Below are positions 32,503 through 39,985 of a stretch of 64,000 bases of DNA, in pieces. The stretch covers positions 279,701 through 343,700 of the forward strand of contig NZ_JAJLQY010000009.1 in NCBI RefSeq assembly GCF_020991275.1, given 5' to 3'. A model generated the notes under the pieces. It ran no database searches, had not been told where the DNA came from, and saw nothing but the letters and a program-made list of their open reading frames with translations. This DNA comes from Actinocorallia sp. API 0066. GTDB taxonomy: Bacteria > Actinomycetota > Actinomycetes > Streptosporangiales > Streptosporangiaceae. Positions within the stretch are counted from its first letter, which is position 1. Every line of letters begins with the position of its first letter. The position numbers were made by a program, and so were the translations under genes.

Positions 32503-33189
32503 TTAGGTGGGCCTTTGGTGGGGGTCGGTGTGGTGGTGGGCGAACCAGCGTCGGGCGCGGCGGAGTTCGGCGGGGGAGTCGGCGGCGCGGGTGGTCCAGG
32601 TCGTGTCGGTTACCGGGGAGGTGGACGGGCCGGGGGAGAGGGCGACGCGGGCGCGGTCCTCCAGGTGGTGGAGGCGGGTGGCGGCCTCCAGGGGGTCGGT
32701 GCCGACGGCGAGGGCGCCGTTGCCGCGGAGGAGGAGGGCCATGTCGTCGGCGAGCGCGCGGGCGGCGGCCTCGGCGCGCTCCCGCGTCGAGATCAGAGCC
32801 ACGTCGTCGTGTACGCGGACCGTCAGGCCCGCGAGGAGGCCGAGGCCGTGCAGGACGGGAAGGGGGGCATCGCCTGTGCCCCATCGGACGGCGTGCGGAG
32901 GGTGGCCCCGGCAGATGCCTCCGACGTCGGGACGCGCGGCGTAGACGGCGAGGTGTAGCCAGATCTCCAAGGGCACGTCGTCCAGGGCACCGGCTAGGGC
33001 GCGGCCGGAGGGGTCGAGGACGACGACGTCCTCGGGGCGGACGGCGTCCATCGGAAGGGTGGGCGTGATAGCCGCGCCGCCGCCTGGGAGCCGCGCGGAC
33101 ACGTGTCCGAACGCCTCGACAAGACCGGCCCTGGCCGTCATCCGGGCGACGGCGGCCACGTTGGCGCGCGCCGCCTCCACCGCGCTCAT
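32503..33189 (-). CDS. Class II aldolase/adducin-family protein
   Basis: A 228-residue member of the fuculose-aldolase/araD-type zinc family, which cleaves or decarboxylates through an enediolate. Visible: GHVSARLPGGG (substrate loop), Glu75 region (PLEIWLHLAVY), zinc His96 and His99 (CRGHPPHAVRW). The third ligand normally sits in an N-H-G turn; here the matching place reads LLLRGNGALAVG, with Asn157 where His is expected, so metal coordination is altered or another His (HH at 174-175) replaces it. ATG overlaps the aldehyde dehydrogenase stop (ATGA). Role in the cluster: possible C-C cleavage or decarboxylation, unproven. Confidence 0.85.
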   Translation of the reverse strand: MSAVEAARANVAAVARMTARAGLVEAFGHVSARLPGGGAAITPTLPMDAVRPEDVVVLDPSGRALAGALDDVPLEIWLHLAVYAARPDVGGICRGHPPHAVRWGTGDAPLPVLHGLGLLAGLTVRVHDDVALISTRERAEAAARALADDMALLLRGNGALAVGTDPLEAATRLHHLEDRARVALSPGPSTSPVTDTTWTTRAADSPAELRRARRWFAHHHTDPHQRPT

Positions 33190-34592
33190 ACCGCCCCCAG
33201 CGGAGGAAGCGGCACCGCAGCGGGGCGAATGCCGCGAAGTGCGAGGAAACGGGTCCTGGTCATCTCCTCGATCGTGTAGCCGTCGCCCTCGCGCCCCGCG
33301 CCCGCGAGGCCGACCCCGCCGAACGGCACGACGGGCGGGCGGTAGTTGTTGGTGCCGTTGACGACGACGCCTCCGAAGTCCAGTTGCTGGGCGACGGAAA
33401 GCGCGCGCGCGAGGTCGGCGGAGAAGACGGCGGCGGTAAGGCGGAGCGCGCTGGCGTTGGCGACAGCCACCGCCTCCGCTTCCGAAGCCACAGGGATCAC
33501 CGGGAAGACCGGACCGAAGATCTCGTCGTCCACCGCGACCGCCGCCCGCGCGGGCACGTCGGTGAGCAGCGCGGGCGGGAACCAGGGCCCGTCGGCCTCG
33601 GCGGCGCCGAGCACCAGCCGTCCGCCCTCGGCGACGATCCGGCCCGTCTGGGCCGCGACACGCGCGGCGGACGACGCGTCGATGAGGTGGCTGAGCCGCG
33701 CCTCCTCGTCGAGCGGGTCGATAGGCAGTACGTCCGCCAGTGCCGCTTCAAGGCGGCCGGTCAGTTCGGCCGCGACCGACCGGTGCGCGAGCAGCCTCTT
33801 GGTGGCCGCACACGCCTGCCCGTTCATGAGCAGCCGGCCGCGCAGCGTCTCGGCGACGACGAGGTCGAGGTCGGCGTCCGGCAGCACCAGTGCCGCGCCG
33901 TTGCCGCCGAGCTCCAGGTGCAGCGGCCGTAGCAGGTGCGCGGTGGCGCGCGCGACGGCGACGCCCGCGCCGACCGAGCCGGTGAGCGACACCGCGTCGA
34001 CGCCGGGCGCGGCGCACAGGGCGGCGGACACCTCCGTCCCGCCAGGCACGACCTGCAGGACGTCGTCTGGCAGGCCCGCCTCCTTCAGCAGCGCGCAGAG
34101 CGCCATGGTGGCGCGCGGGTTCTGCGGAGGCGGCTTGACGATGACGACGTTGCCCGTGGCGAGCGCGGCGGCCGCCTTCTCCACGGTGAGCTCGATGGGG
34201 AAGTTGAACGGGATGACCGCGACGACGACGCCGACCGGCACCCGCTCGACGAGCGTCAGGTCGCGCTCGCCGCCCGGCAGCGCCCCGGTCGGCGCGAGCG
34301 TGCCCGCCCAGGTCCGGCCGAGCTCGGCGTTGACCTCCAGCAGCCGCGCCGCGCCGCGCACCTCGCCGCGCGCCTGCCCGATCACCTTGCCGGACTCGCG
34401 GGCGTGCGGCCGGGCCAGCTCCTCCAGCCGCTCCCGCACCAGCAGGGCGGCCCGCCGCAGCACGTCGGCCCGCGCGTGCGGCGCCGCGTTCCGCCACCCC
34501 GGAAGCGCCGCCCGTGCCGCCGCGACGATCCCCGGCACCGCCGCCACGTCGACGTCCTCCGGGCCCTCAGGCGCCTCCCCGAAGCCCGTCAC
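33186..34592 (-). CDS. Aldehyde dehydrogenase family protein (semialdehyde/benzaldehyde type)
   Basis: A 468-residue ALDH. Catalytic Asn130 (VIPFNFPIE), Glu227 (HLELGGNGAAL) and Cys261 (MNGQACAATKR) are intact; the N-terminus is shorter than usual, starting near the HARADVLRRAALLVRERLEE helix, and the C-terminal tail ends with the EEMTRTRFLAL dimerisation strand. The PFNFPIELTVEKAAAALATG block is close to acyl-/glyceraldehyde- and phosphonoacetaldehyde-type enzymes. GTG start overlaps the stop of a 73-codon ORF (GTGA). In the cluster it would oxidise an aldehyde such as a formyl-glutarate-like or semialdehyde product; substrate not determined. Confidence 0.92.
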   Translation of the reverse strand: MTGFGEAPEGPEDVDVAAVPGIVAAARAALPGWRNAAPHARADVLRRAALLVRERLEELARPHARESGKVIGQARGEVRGAARLLEVNAELGRTWAGTLAPTGALPGGERDLTLVERVPVGVVVAVIPFNFPIELTVEKAAAALATGNVVIVKPPPQNPRATMALCALLKEAGLPDDVLQVVPGGTEVSAALCAAPGVDAVSLTGSVGAGVAVARATAHLLRPLHLELGGNGAALVLPDADLDLVVAETLRGRLLMNGQACAATKRLLAHRSVAAELTGRLEAALADVLPIDPLDEEARLSHLIDASSAARVAAQTGRIVAEGGRLVLGAAEADGPWFPPALLTDVPARAAVAVDDEIFGPVFPVIPVASEAEAVAVANASALRLTAAVFSADLARALSVAQQLDFGGVVVNGTNNYRPPVVPFGGVGLAGAGREGDGYTIEEMTRTRFLALRGIRPAAVPLPPLGAV

Positions 34593-34810
34593 GCCGCTCT
34601 CCCGGTCTTCGACCGGCGCAGCCGGATCGGCCTCTCCAGGCTCCTGAGCGGTCGCCGGACGCCTTTCTCGCCCGCATCCGGCCTCGCCGCCGGGTCGGCG
34701 TCTCCCGGCCTCTCAGGCCGCTCCCTGACGTCGTCACGCGCTCTCCACCTGAGGGGCTCGGGGGTGCGGGGGGCTCCGGTGTGAGGCGGGTGGCTGAGGG
34801 TGCGGCTCAT
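34589..34810 (-). CDS. 73-residue basic linker ORF fitted between two coupled genes
   Basis: ATG at 34810 overlaps the ArcS-like gene's stop (ATGA) and its own TGA overlaps the aldehyde dehydrogenase GTG (GTGA). The peptide is Arg/Pro-rich without hydrophobic core (begins MSRTLSHPPHTGAPRTPEP; ends RLRRSKTGRAA), so it may be disordered or serve only to carry ribosomes between genes. No family recognised. Evidence for translation is the exact double overlap, expected by chance only rarely. Confidence 0.45.
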   Translation of the reverse strand: MSRTLSHPPHTGAPRTPEPLRWRARDDVRERPERPGDADPAARPDAGEKGVRRPLRSLERPIRLRRSKTGRAA

Positions 34811-35856
34811 GGGGTGGCTGCCTTTCGGGTGGCCGTGTCGATCCAGCCGACGAGGTGGGCGAGGGTCTCGGGCAGGGCGAGCGGGGTGTCGCGCCCGTCG
34901 CCGCGGGCGAAGACGGACCGGACGGAGCCGGGCCCGGAGGGGCGGCCCTGGGCGGCCAGCCGGGCCGTCAGGGCCACGGTGGCGGCGGTGAGCTGGGCGC
35001 GGGTCGGCATGAGGGTGAGCGCGCCGGGCAGCAGGTCGAGGACGCCCACCAGGGGCTTGTCGCCGGAGACGCCCTTGCGGGCGGATGGCAGGCCGTCGGC
35101 CTTACGGCGTTCCTTGTCGGCGAGGAAGCTGATGTGGGTGAGGCCGGGGGAGACCCAGGCGGCGACGCCCGCGTAGGCGGGCGCCAGCCTCCGGAGCGTC
35201 GCGGCGAGCACCTCGACGAGGGCGTTGTGCATGTCGGCGTACGCCTCGCGCTCCGCGGGACCCCACTTCCAGGTTCCGTTCGGGCTCCGCGTCGCCGTGG
35301 AGTCGGCCCGGTACGGGGTCACCGAGGTACCCCGGGATTCGAACAGGCCGGGGTCGTCGTAGGACGTCGCCGGGCTCTGCGCGCCGCGCCAGGTGAAGGA
35401 GTGCTCGTAAGGCACGAGCGCGAGGGGCTCGCTCACCACAAAGCGGTCGAGGACCCATCCGTCGCGGACCAGGGGAGACACATCAAGCAGGGAGGCGTCC
35501 TCGCCGTCCGCGAGGCACCCCTCCAGCTCTGCGGGGACGGGCCCGCCGGACGGAGCCCAGCCCGCCGCGCGCAGCGCGGTGTTGATGCCCCGGTGCTCAC
35601 GGCTCGTGACGTACGGCTTGTACTTCGTGCACGGAAGCAGCACGGCTATCCGTCCCCGGTCGGCTCCGGGCACAGGGGTGGGCGTCCAGGAGTCCCGGAC
35701 GTAGGCGAGCCAGTCCGCGATGAGCGGGTGCGTCAGCGCCTCGACGTTCTCCTGCGGCGAGTAGAGGCACAGCGCAGGGTCGAGGGTGAAAGGCGGTCGG
35801 ATCTTGCGGGCGGAGACGGGTAGCCGCGCGTCCCGAGTCAGCTCCGCGGCGTTCAC
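34807..35856 (-). CDS. Bacterial protein with archaeosine-synthase (ArcS/DUF5591) core motif
   Basis: A 349-residue soluble protein. Residues 75-88 read PCTKYKPYVTSREH, an exact fit to PC-x3-KPY-x2-S-x2-H, the signature that, as I recall it, marks the catalytic core of archaeal ArcS. ArcS attaches lysine to the nitrile of preQ0 in tRNA; here there is no PUA or tRNA-binding domain and no deazaguanine genes nearby. Upstream is LCLYSPQENVEALTHPLIAD; downstream RFVVSEPLALVPYE and a long helical region with GVLDLLPGALTLMP. GTG 35856 overlaps the DUF1989 stop (GTGA). A free small-molecule substrate, perhaps forming or cleaving an amidine or nitrile, is inferred. Family match good; function unknown. 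Confidence 0.8.
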   Translation of the reverse strand: MNAAELTRDARLPVSARKIRPPFTLDPALCLYSPQENVEALTHPLIADWLAYVRDSWTPTPVPGADRGRIAVLLPCTKYKPYVTSREHRGINTALRAAGWAPSGGPVPAELEGCLADGEDASLLDVSPLVRDGWVLDRFVVSEPLALVPYEHSFTWRGAQSPATSYDDPGLFESRGTSVTPYRADSTATRSPNGTWKWGPAEREAYADMHNALVEVLAATLRRLAPAYAGVAAWVSPGLTHISFLADKERRKADGLPSARKGVSGDKPLVGVLDLLPGALTLMPTRAQLTAATVALTARLAAQGRPSGPGSVRSVFARGDGRDTPLALPETLAHLVGWIDTATRKAATP

Positions 35857-36458
35857 GCGGCCTCCTCGCGGACGACGAGCCTCATCGAGGTCGGGTCCCA
35901 GTTGTTGCACGGGCTGAGGTCCTGCGGGCAGGCCGAGACCAGGACGACGAGGTCACGTTCGGCGCGCAGTGTGATGGTCGATCCGGCCGGTTGCAGCGCC
36001 GGATAGGTGACGACCTCGCCCTCGGCCGTCACCTGGTTGTGCATGAAGACGTTCCAGGCGTTCTCGCCCCTTACGGTGACGTCCGCGCCCAGGAGGTCGC
36101 GCGCCTGGAGCAGGTTGTCGAGGCAGCTACGGTGGTCTTCCACGCCGTAGGAGTAGAGGTACCTTTCCCGGTCGCAGCAGGGGACGACTATGTCGTGCCT
36201 GCCTACGTCGTCCCGCAGGATCGTCAGGAGCGGGTTGCGGTGGTTGGAGTAGAGGCTCTGCCCCACCTTGAGGAGCACCGAGGTGTTGACGGCCGCCGTG
36301 TGGGCGGGCGAGAGGTACTCGGCTGTGTCGGCGGCGTCGTAGGCGACGAGGTCAGCGACCTGGGAGCCTTCGAGGTCCACGAGGTCGAGCAGCTGTCCGG
36401 CCGCGAGGCGGACGCCCCGCCCTTCCTGGGCCGGGATCACCACTTCGGAGACGATCAT
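35853..36458 (-). CDS. DUF1989 (urea-carboxylase-associated/CgdAB-like) protein
   Basis: A 201-residue protein of the DUF1989 family. Conserved elements: GQLLDLVDLEGSQVADLVAYD, EYLSPAHTAAVN, DDVGRHDIVVPCCDRERY, HRSCLDNL and the C-terminal SACPQDLSPCNNWDPTS with the S-x-C-x2-D-x4-N signature. Two family members, CgdA and CgdB, form carboxyguanidine deiminase in guanidine breakdown; others are uncharacterised. Only one copy is present and no urea or guanidine carboxylase is in the window. ATG 36458 has AAGGAGG 7 nt upstream in a 13-bp gap after the enamidase-like gene. Probable role: hydrolysis or deimination of a guanidino/ureido-like intermediate, inferred. Confidence 0.88.
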   Translation of the reverse strand: MIVSEVVIPAQEGRGVRLAAGQLLDLVDLEGSQVADLVAYDAADTAEYLSPAHTAAVNTSVLLKVGQSLYSNHRNPLLTILRDDVGRHDIVVPCCDRERYLYSYGVEDHRSCLDNLLQARDLLGADVTVRGENAWNVFMHNQVTAEGEVVTYPALQPAGSTITLRAERDLVVLVSACPQDLSPCNNWDPTSMRLVVREEAA

Positions 36459-36471
36459 GGGGGTTCCTCCT

Positions 36472-37662
36472 TCAGCAGACATGGGCGGAACCTGGCGGCT
36501 CCGGAACTTCCGGGGTGATCCGCGCCTTACGGGCGGCGGCCGGGGTGTTGCGGCTGGTCAGCGCCTTGATCTCGCCGTCGATGAGGACGAGGCTGATGCC
36601 CGGGATGTCGCCGCGCGCCAGCGCGCCGAGCGCGTCCGGGGCCTGCGCGCCCCAGGGCGCGTCCATGACGACGAGGTCGGCGGGTCGGCCGGGCGCGAGG
36701 ACGCCCGCCGCGAGCCCGTAGATCCGGGAGACGTTGCCCGTCGCCCACGCCCACGCGACGGGCGGCTCCACCCCGGCCAGGGAGCTGAGCTCGGCGACGG
36801 TCTTGAGCACGCCCAGCGGCATCGTGCCCGTCCCCGTGGGCGTGTCCGAGCCGAGGACGACCCGGTGCCCGGCGCCGTGCTCGCGGACGAGGTCGACGAG
36901 CTCGATCGCGCTGCGCAGGTTGCCCGCCTGGACGAGCTGGAGCGCCATCTCCGTCTCCGCGACGATCGTGCGCAGCCCTGCGGCGTCCAGGGAGGTCGGG
37001 CCGCCGTTGAGGTGCCCGCAGACGTCCGGCGCGAGCGATAGCAGGTGCTCCGTGGTGATCGGCTTGGAGCCGGGGATGGAAGCGCCGCCGGAGTGGCAGG
37101 TGACGAGGATGCCCGCCTCCTGGGCGGCCTTCACCTGGGCGAGGCCGTCAGCGGGGTCGGCGTAGCGGCCGAACCCGAACTTGGCGTACCTGACGCCGAG
37201 GGAGGCGAGTTCCTTGAAGTCGTCCGGAGTCAGCACAGGTTCGAGCACGACAGCCCCGCCGTTGACCTTCATCCCGCCCGGCCGGTACTCGCTCCACGAG
37301 CGCTGTGCGAGCACGGCCAGCGCCTTGACCCCTGCGGCGTCGTGGGGGCGGCCCGGGAGGTGGATCTCTCCGGGCGACACGACGGAGGTGATGCCGCCGT
37401 GCACGTAGGAGGCGAGGAAGCCGACGGCGGTCTGACGCGGCGTGTAGTCGCCGAGGACGACGTGGCAGTGGGAGTCGATGAGCCCTGGCGCGACGGTGGC
37501 GCCCTGCGCGTCTATGACCTGGTCCACGTCGCCGGGCCTGGCCGACGTGCCCAGTTCGGCGATCAGCCCGTCCACGATGAGGAGGTCTTCCGGCTCCGCT
37601 ACGGGTGCGTCCAGGTCGCCCGTAAGCAGCGTGCCGATCCCGGTGACGAGGGTGCGGCTCAC
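36472..37662 (-). CDS. Enamidase-like amidohydrolase
   Basis: A 396-residue binuclear amidohydrolase closely resembling Eubacterium barkeri enamidase, which opens 6-oxo-1,4,5,6-tetrahydronicotinate to 2-formylglutarate plus ammonia. Shared stretches include YTPRQTAVGF, HLPGRPHDAAG, VKVNGGAVVLE-type, HSGGASIPGS, HLNGGPTS, DTPTGTGTMPLG and GDIPGISLVLIDGE with the tail SRNTP. Metal ligands: His65/His67, His190, His217, Asp273. The bridging ligand position, Glu in the clostridial enzyme as I recall it, is Lys161 here (RYAKFGFG), presumably carboxylated. GTG start overlaps the preceding stop (GTGA). Strong hint of a six-membered lactam/enamide intermediate. Confidence 0.85.
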   Translation of the reverse strand: MSRTLVTGIGTLLTGDLDAPVAEPEDLLIVDGLIAELGTSARPGDVDQVIDAQGATVAPGLIDSHCHVVLGDYTPRQTAVGFLASYVHGGITSVVSPGEIHLPGRPHDAAGVKALAVLAQRSWSEYRPGGMKVNGGAVVLEPVLTPDDFKELASLGVRYAKFGFGRYADPADGLAQVKAAQEAGILVTCHSGGASIPGSKPITTEHLLSLAPDVCGHLNGGPTSLDAAGLRTIVAETEMALQLVQAGNLRSAIELVDLVREHGAGHRVVLGSDTPTGTGTMPLGVLKTVAELSSLAGVEPPVAWAWATGNVSRIYGLAAGVLAPGRPADLVVMDAPWGAQAPDALGALARGDIPGISLVLIDGEIKALTSRNTPAAARKARITPEVPEPPGSAHVC

Positions 37663-39014
37663 CGGGCCAGCTCCGACAGGTGCGGGAGCCCGGCCTTGCG
37701 CACGAGGTCGCGGGCCAGCGGACGGGACCGCGCGACGACCTCGGCCACGTCCACCGTCACGACCTCCCCGTCGACGACGGAGGGCCGCCCGTCCACGAGC
37801 ACGTCTTTCACCTCACGGGAGCCCGCCACCCAGACGACGGCCTGGTAGGGGTCGTGGACGTTCGCGAGGGTGGGGGACGACCCGTCGAGCACGACGATGT
37901 CAGCCGCCTTCCCGACCTCCAGCGAGCCGATGCGGTCGTCCATCCGCAGCGCCCGTGCGCCGCCGATGGTGGCCATCTCGAACGCCTCGAAGGCGGTCAT
38001 CGCGGTCGCCTGCAGGTGGGTGACCCGCGCCAGCATCGCCGCCGATTTGAGCGCCTGCAGGAAGTCCTGGCTGTCGTTGGACGCCGCCCCGTCCACCCCG
38101 ATCCCGACGTCGATGCCCAGCGCCCGCATCTCCATGACGGGCGCCGCCCCCGACGCGAGGATCATGTTCGCCACCGGGTTGTGCGCCACTCCCACCCGGT
38201 GCAGCGCCATCAGTTCCCGGTCGTTCCGGTCCACCCAAACGCAGTGCGCCGCCAACGTGGGCGCCCCGAACGGCCCCTCCCGCGCGCAGTGCGCCACCGG
38301 CGACCGCCCGAACCGCTGAAAAGCAGCCGTCACCTCCTCCCGAATCTCCTGCAAATGAATATGCACCCCGAACCCACCCCCCACCGCAAGCTCCACCGAC
38401 GCCGCGAACAGCTCCTCGGTCTGCCCGCCGACCGCGCCGATCCCGACCCGGAACGTGCTCAGGCGGCTGGCCGCGGCCGCCTCGCGCAGCGCGGCGTGCT
38501 CGTCGAGTCGCGGCGCGATCCCGCCGGGCAGCCCCAGGTCGCCCGCGCCGAACGACACGACGCCCCGCAGGTTCAGTTCGTCCAGCGCGGCCACCACGCC
38601 GGGCGTGACGGGCTGGGGGAGCGGGTCGCACACGAACATGTCGTTCGCGGTCGTGATGCCGCTACGGAGCATCTGGACGCCCGCCAGCAGCGTGCCGACA
38701 TAGGCGGACTTATAGGTCAGATGCGGACGGACAGGGTTGATCAGGGCGTGGATCCACTCCCAGAGCGTGTACTGCTCCGCGATCCCCGTGATCAGCCCTT
38801 CGGAGAAGTGCCCGTGGGTGTTGACGAACCCCGGGAGGACGAGGTCGTGCGGCCCGCCCAGCTCGCGCGCGTCCGGATGCGCCGCCTTCAGCTCGGCGTA
38901 CGGCCCGACCGCCTCGATGACCGCGCCGGAGACCAGGACCGCCGCGTCCCCGAGCGCCCCCGCCGGTCCCGCCGTGAGGACGTGTCCGCCCCGGACGAGG
39001 GTCTTCTGGCTCAT
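37659..39014 (-). CDS. TrzN/AtzA-type amidohydrolase (aminohydrolase), copy 2
   Basis: A 451-residue paralogue of the amidohydrolase at 29571-31085. Ligands: His67/His69 (GFVNTHGHFSEG), His in FGVHIHLQEIRE, His in LAAHCVWVD and Asp in GIGVDGAASND; AHNPVANMILASG is shared with copy 1. It lacks copy 1's long N-terminal extension and starts at an ATG with GGAGGAC 2 nt before. Members deaminate or dechlorinate N-heteroaromatic rings or deaminate purine-like compounds. Its stop overlaps the enamidase-like GTG (GTGA), arguing for consecutive steps. An upstream open frame to 39686 is only a shadow of the nitrilase gene. Confidence 0.88.
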   Translation of the reverse strand: MSQKTLVRGGHVLTAGPAGALGDAAVLVSGAVIEAVGPYAELKAAHPDARELGGPHDLVLPGFVNTHGHFSEGLITGIAEQYTLWEWIHALINPVRPHLTYKSAYVGTLLAGVQMLRSGITTANDMFVCDPLPQPVTPGVVAALDELNLRGVVSFGAGDLGLPGGIAPRLDEHAALREAAAASRLSTFRVGIGAVGGQTEELFAASVELAVGGGFGVHIHLQEIREEVTAAFQRFGRSPVAHCAREGPFGAPTLAAHCVWVDRNDRELMALHRVGVAHNPVANMILASGAAPVMEMRALGIDVGIGVDGAASNDSQDFLQALKSAAMLARVTHLQATAMTAFEAFEMATIGGARALRMDDRIGSLEVGKAADIVVLDGSSPTLANVHDPYQAVVWVAGSREVKDVLVDGRPSVVDGEVVTVDVAEVVARSRPLARDLVRKAGLPHLSELAR

Positions 39015-39052
39015 CTGTCCTCCGTTGTCTCGAACGTCTGTCACGTAACGGT

Positions 39053-39910
39053 TCACTCGGATGCGGGCGGCGTGTGGTAGTCGAAGAGCCCTTCGCGGGG
39101 CTCGGCGAGCTCGCCGTAGAGCTCGGGCCTGCGCGCCCGCAGCAGGCCGGGAATGGAGTCGAAGGGCTTGGTCGCGCCGAGTCTGTCGTCGTTGTCGCGC
39201 AGCCAGCGCAGCCGTGCCAGGTCGATCTCGGCGACGGCTAGTTCGGCGCGTCCGGCCTTGACCAGCGGGTGTTCGGGTCCGGTGATGAGCGCCGAGCCGG
39301 ACTCGACGTCCCAGAGGTTGTTCGTGAGAGCCAGGTAGCACTGGTTCTCGATGGCGCGGACGCGGGCGATCATCTCCCAGTTGGGCGCCAGCGACGTGAA
39401 GCCGCCGCCCGCGGGCGACAGCAGCACCTGGGCGCCGCGCAGCGCCAGCACCCGCGCGGGCTCGGGGATCCACAGCTCCGAGCAGACGACGACGCCCATC
39501 GGGACGCCGTCGAGCTCGAAGGAGCCGAGGACGGGGCCGGGCGCCACCCAGCCGCCGGTGTCCTTCGGCGGCACCGTCGCGGGATGGCTGCGCTCGTACC
39601 GCAGCGCCACCGACCCGTCCCTGCGCAGGACGTACACGGTGAGCCGCCACAGGCCGTCGGAGCACTCCTCCATCCGGCTCCAGCACACGTTCACGCCGTG
39701 CGCCTTCGCCGCCTCCGTCATCGCCGGCGTCGCGTCGTAGGACTCGGCCGCGGTGAACGGCCCGGGGCTGTGCTCGGGGAACAGGATCAGGTCGGCGCCC
39801 TTGGCGGCCGCCTCGGCGACCAGCTCCACGGCGCGCGCGACGTTGTCGGCGCGGCGCTCGGAGGGCGCGGTACGCGGCTGGGCGACGGCGAGGGTGTAGG
39901 TGTCGGGCAT
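39053..39910 (-). CDS. Nitrilase-superfamily carbon-nitrogen hydrolase
   Basis: A 285-residue CN-hydrolase-fold protein. The glutamate is Glu46 (LFPEHSPGPF) and the nucleophile Cys143 (VVVCSELWIPEPAR). The lysine of the Glu-Lys-Cys triad should lie in a Y-x-K-x-H-L-type loop; here it reads RYERSHPAT, with Arg107 at that place, so normal amidase chemistry is doubtful or re-tuned. NLWDVESGSALI corresponds to the usual late N-x4-G-SAI/I strand. Nitrilase members hydrolyse nitriles, amides or carbamoyl groups. It sits between the transporter genes and the amidohydrolase genes, 38 bp before the next ATG. Confidence 0.87.
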   Translation of the reverse strand: MPDTYTLAVAQPRTAPSERRADNVARAVELVAEAAAKGADLILFPEHSPGPFTAAESYDATPAMTEAAKAHGVNVCWSRMEECSDGLWRLTVYVLRRDGSVALRYERSHPATVPPKDTGGWVAPGPVLGSFELDGVPMGVVVCSELWIPEPARVLALRGAQVLLSPAGGGFTSLAPNWEMIARVRAIENQCYLALTNNLWDVESGSALITGPEHPLVKAGRAELAVAEIDLARLRWLRDNDDRLGATKPFDSIPGLLRARRPELYGELAEPREGLFDYHTPPASE

Positions 39911-39985
39911 GGGGGGTCCTGTGGGGAGGGGTGGGGGGCGCGGCGGCGGGAGAAGGGGCCGGGCCGCGCCCCCGGGGGAGAGGGT

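Noticed and set aside
37659..39686. N-terminal extension of the second AtzA/TrzN-type amidohydrolase
   Set aside because: Upstream residues are the nitrilase gene read in another frame; the ATG at 39014 has GGAGGAC and starts the fold correctly.
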